From NCBI GenBank assembly GCA_023264135.1, contig JALQSZ010000129.1, positions 1-5,179 of the forward strand: 5,179 nucleotides of DNA. The letters run 5' to 3'. Positions within the stretch are counted from its first letter, which is position 1; each line of letters starts with the position of its first letter. Positions 5,116 to 5,179 of the stretch are shown one piece after another. This stretch comes from Acidimicrobiales bacterium (GTDB taxonomy: Bacteria; Actinomycetota; Acidimicrobiia; Acidimicrobiales; Acidimicrobilacustridaceae). The position numbers were made by a program, and so were the translations under genes. The notes under the pieces are model-generated. The model made no database searches, was not told where the DNA came from, and saw only the letters and a program-made list of their open reading frames with translations.

Positions 5116-5179
5116 AGTTCTCCGTCTGCCCGGGGCACCCCCCGGTCCCGCGAGCGGCTCAGTGTGCCGCCCCCCGAAT
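5116..5179 (+). other. GC-rich leader after DUF177 with two inverted repeats
   Basis: This non-coding tail is C/G-rich compared with the genes. It holds CCGGGG (5130-5135) and CCCCGG (5140-5145) around a 4-nt loop, a 6-bp perfect GC stem, and GCGGC (5154-5158) with GCCGC (5166-5170) around a 7-nt loop. Neither stem is followed by a T-run within the window, so a rho-independent terminator is not supported. The window ends in ...GAAT, so an ATG could begin at 5178. In related genomes the next gene would be rpmF; that gene is not visible here. Confidence 0.4.

Overview
The window is a stretch of housekeeping chromosome from an actinobacterium. The evidence is the gene order (recG ... rsmD-coaD-SepIVA-like-DUF177), an actinobacterial-style insertion in RecG between helicase motifs Ia and Ib, GTG starts with GTGA overlaps, and TANNNT -10 boxes placed as in leaderless actinobacterial genes. 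GC content looks only moderately high and the SepIVA-like protein diverges strongly from the mycobacterial one. That suggests a deep branch such as Acidimicrobiia rather than Mycobacteriales; this placement is an inference.

Layout: (1) 1-1277 (+) is the C-terminal helicase part of RecG, cut by the left edge. (2) 1301-1966 (+) is an alpha/beta hydrolase, probably read from the recG transcript. (3) 1982-2607 (-) is a convergent two-gene block: a 58-residue zinc-ribbon protein upstream and a SnoaL/NTF2-fold protein downstream. (4) 2608-2630 is a 23-bp divergent gap with two back-to-back -10-like hexamers. (5) 2631-5115 (+) is a tight operon: rsmD (16S rRNA m2G966 methyltransferase), coaD (phosphopantetheine adenylyltransferase), a SepIVA/DivIVA-like coiled-coil protein and a YceD/DUF177 protein. 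rsmD/coaD and coaD/SepIVA-like overlap by GTGA, and DUF177 follows after 3 bp. (6) 5116-5179 is a GC-rich leader with two small inverted repeats. In related genomes rpmF (ribosomal protein L32) commonly follows DUF177, and the window may stop just at its start.

The operon combines ribosome maturation (rsmD, DUF177), CoA synthesis (coaD) and probably envelope or septum organisation (SepIVA-like). The hydrolase and the minus-strand pair look like a lineage-specific insertion between recG and rsmD. I see no tRNA, rRNA, CRISPR array, insertion sequence or phage gene, and no clear rho-independent terminator. No new defence or mobile system is evident. The points most worth a second look are the 23-bp bidirectional leaderless promoter, the reshaped SepIVA-like protein, and motif variants in CoaD and DUF177.
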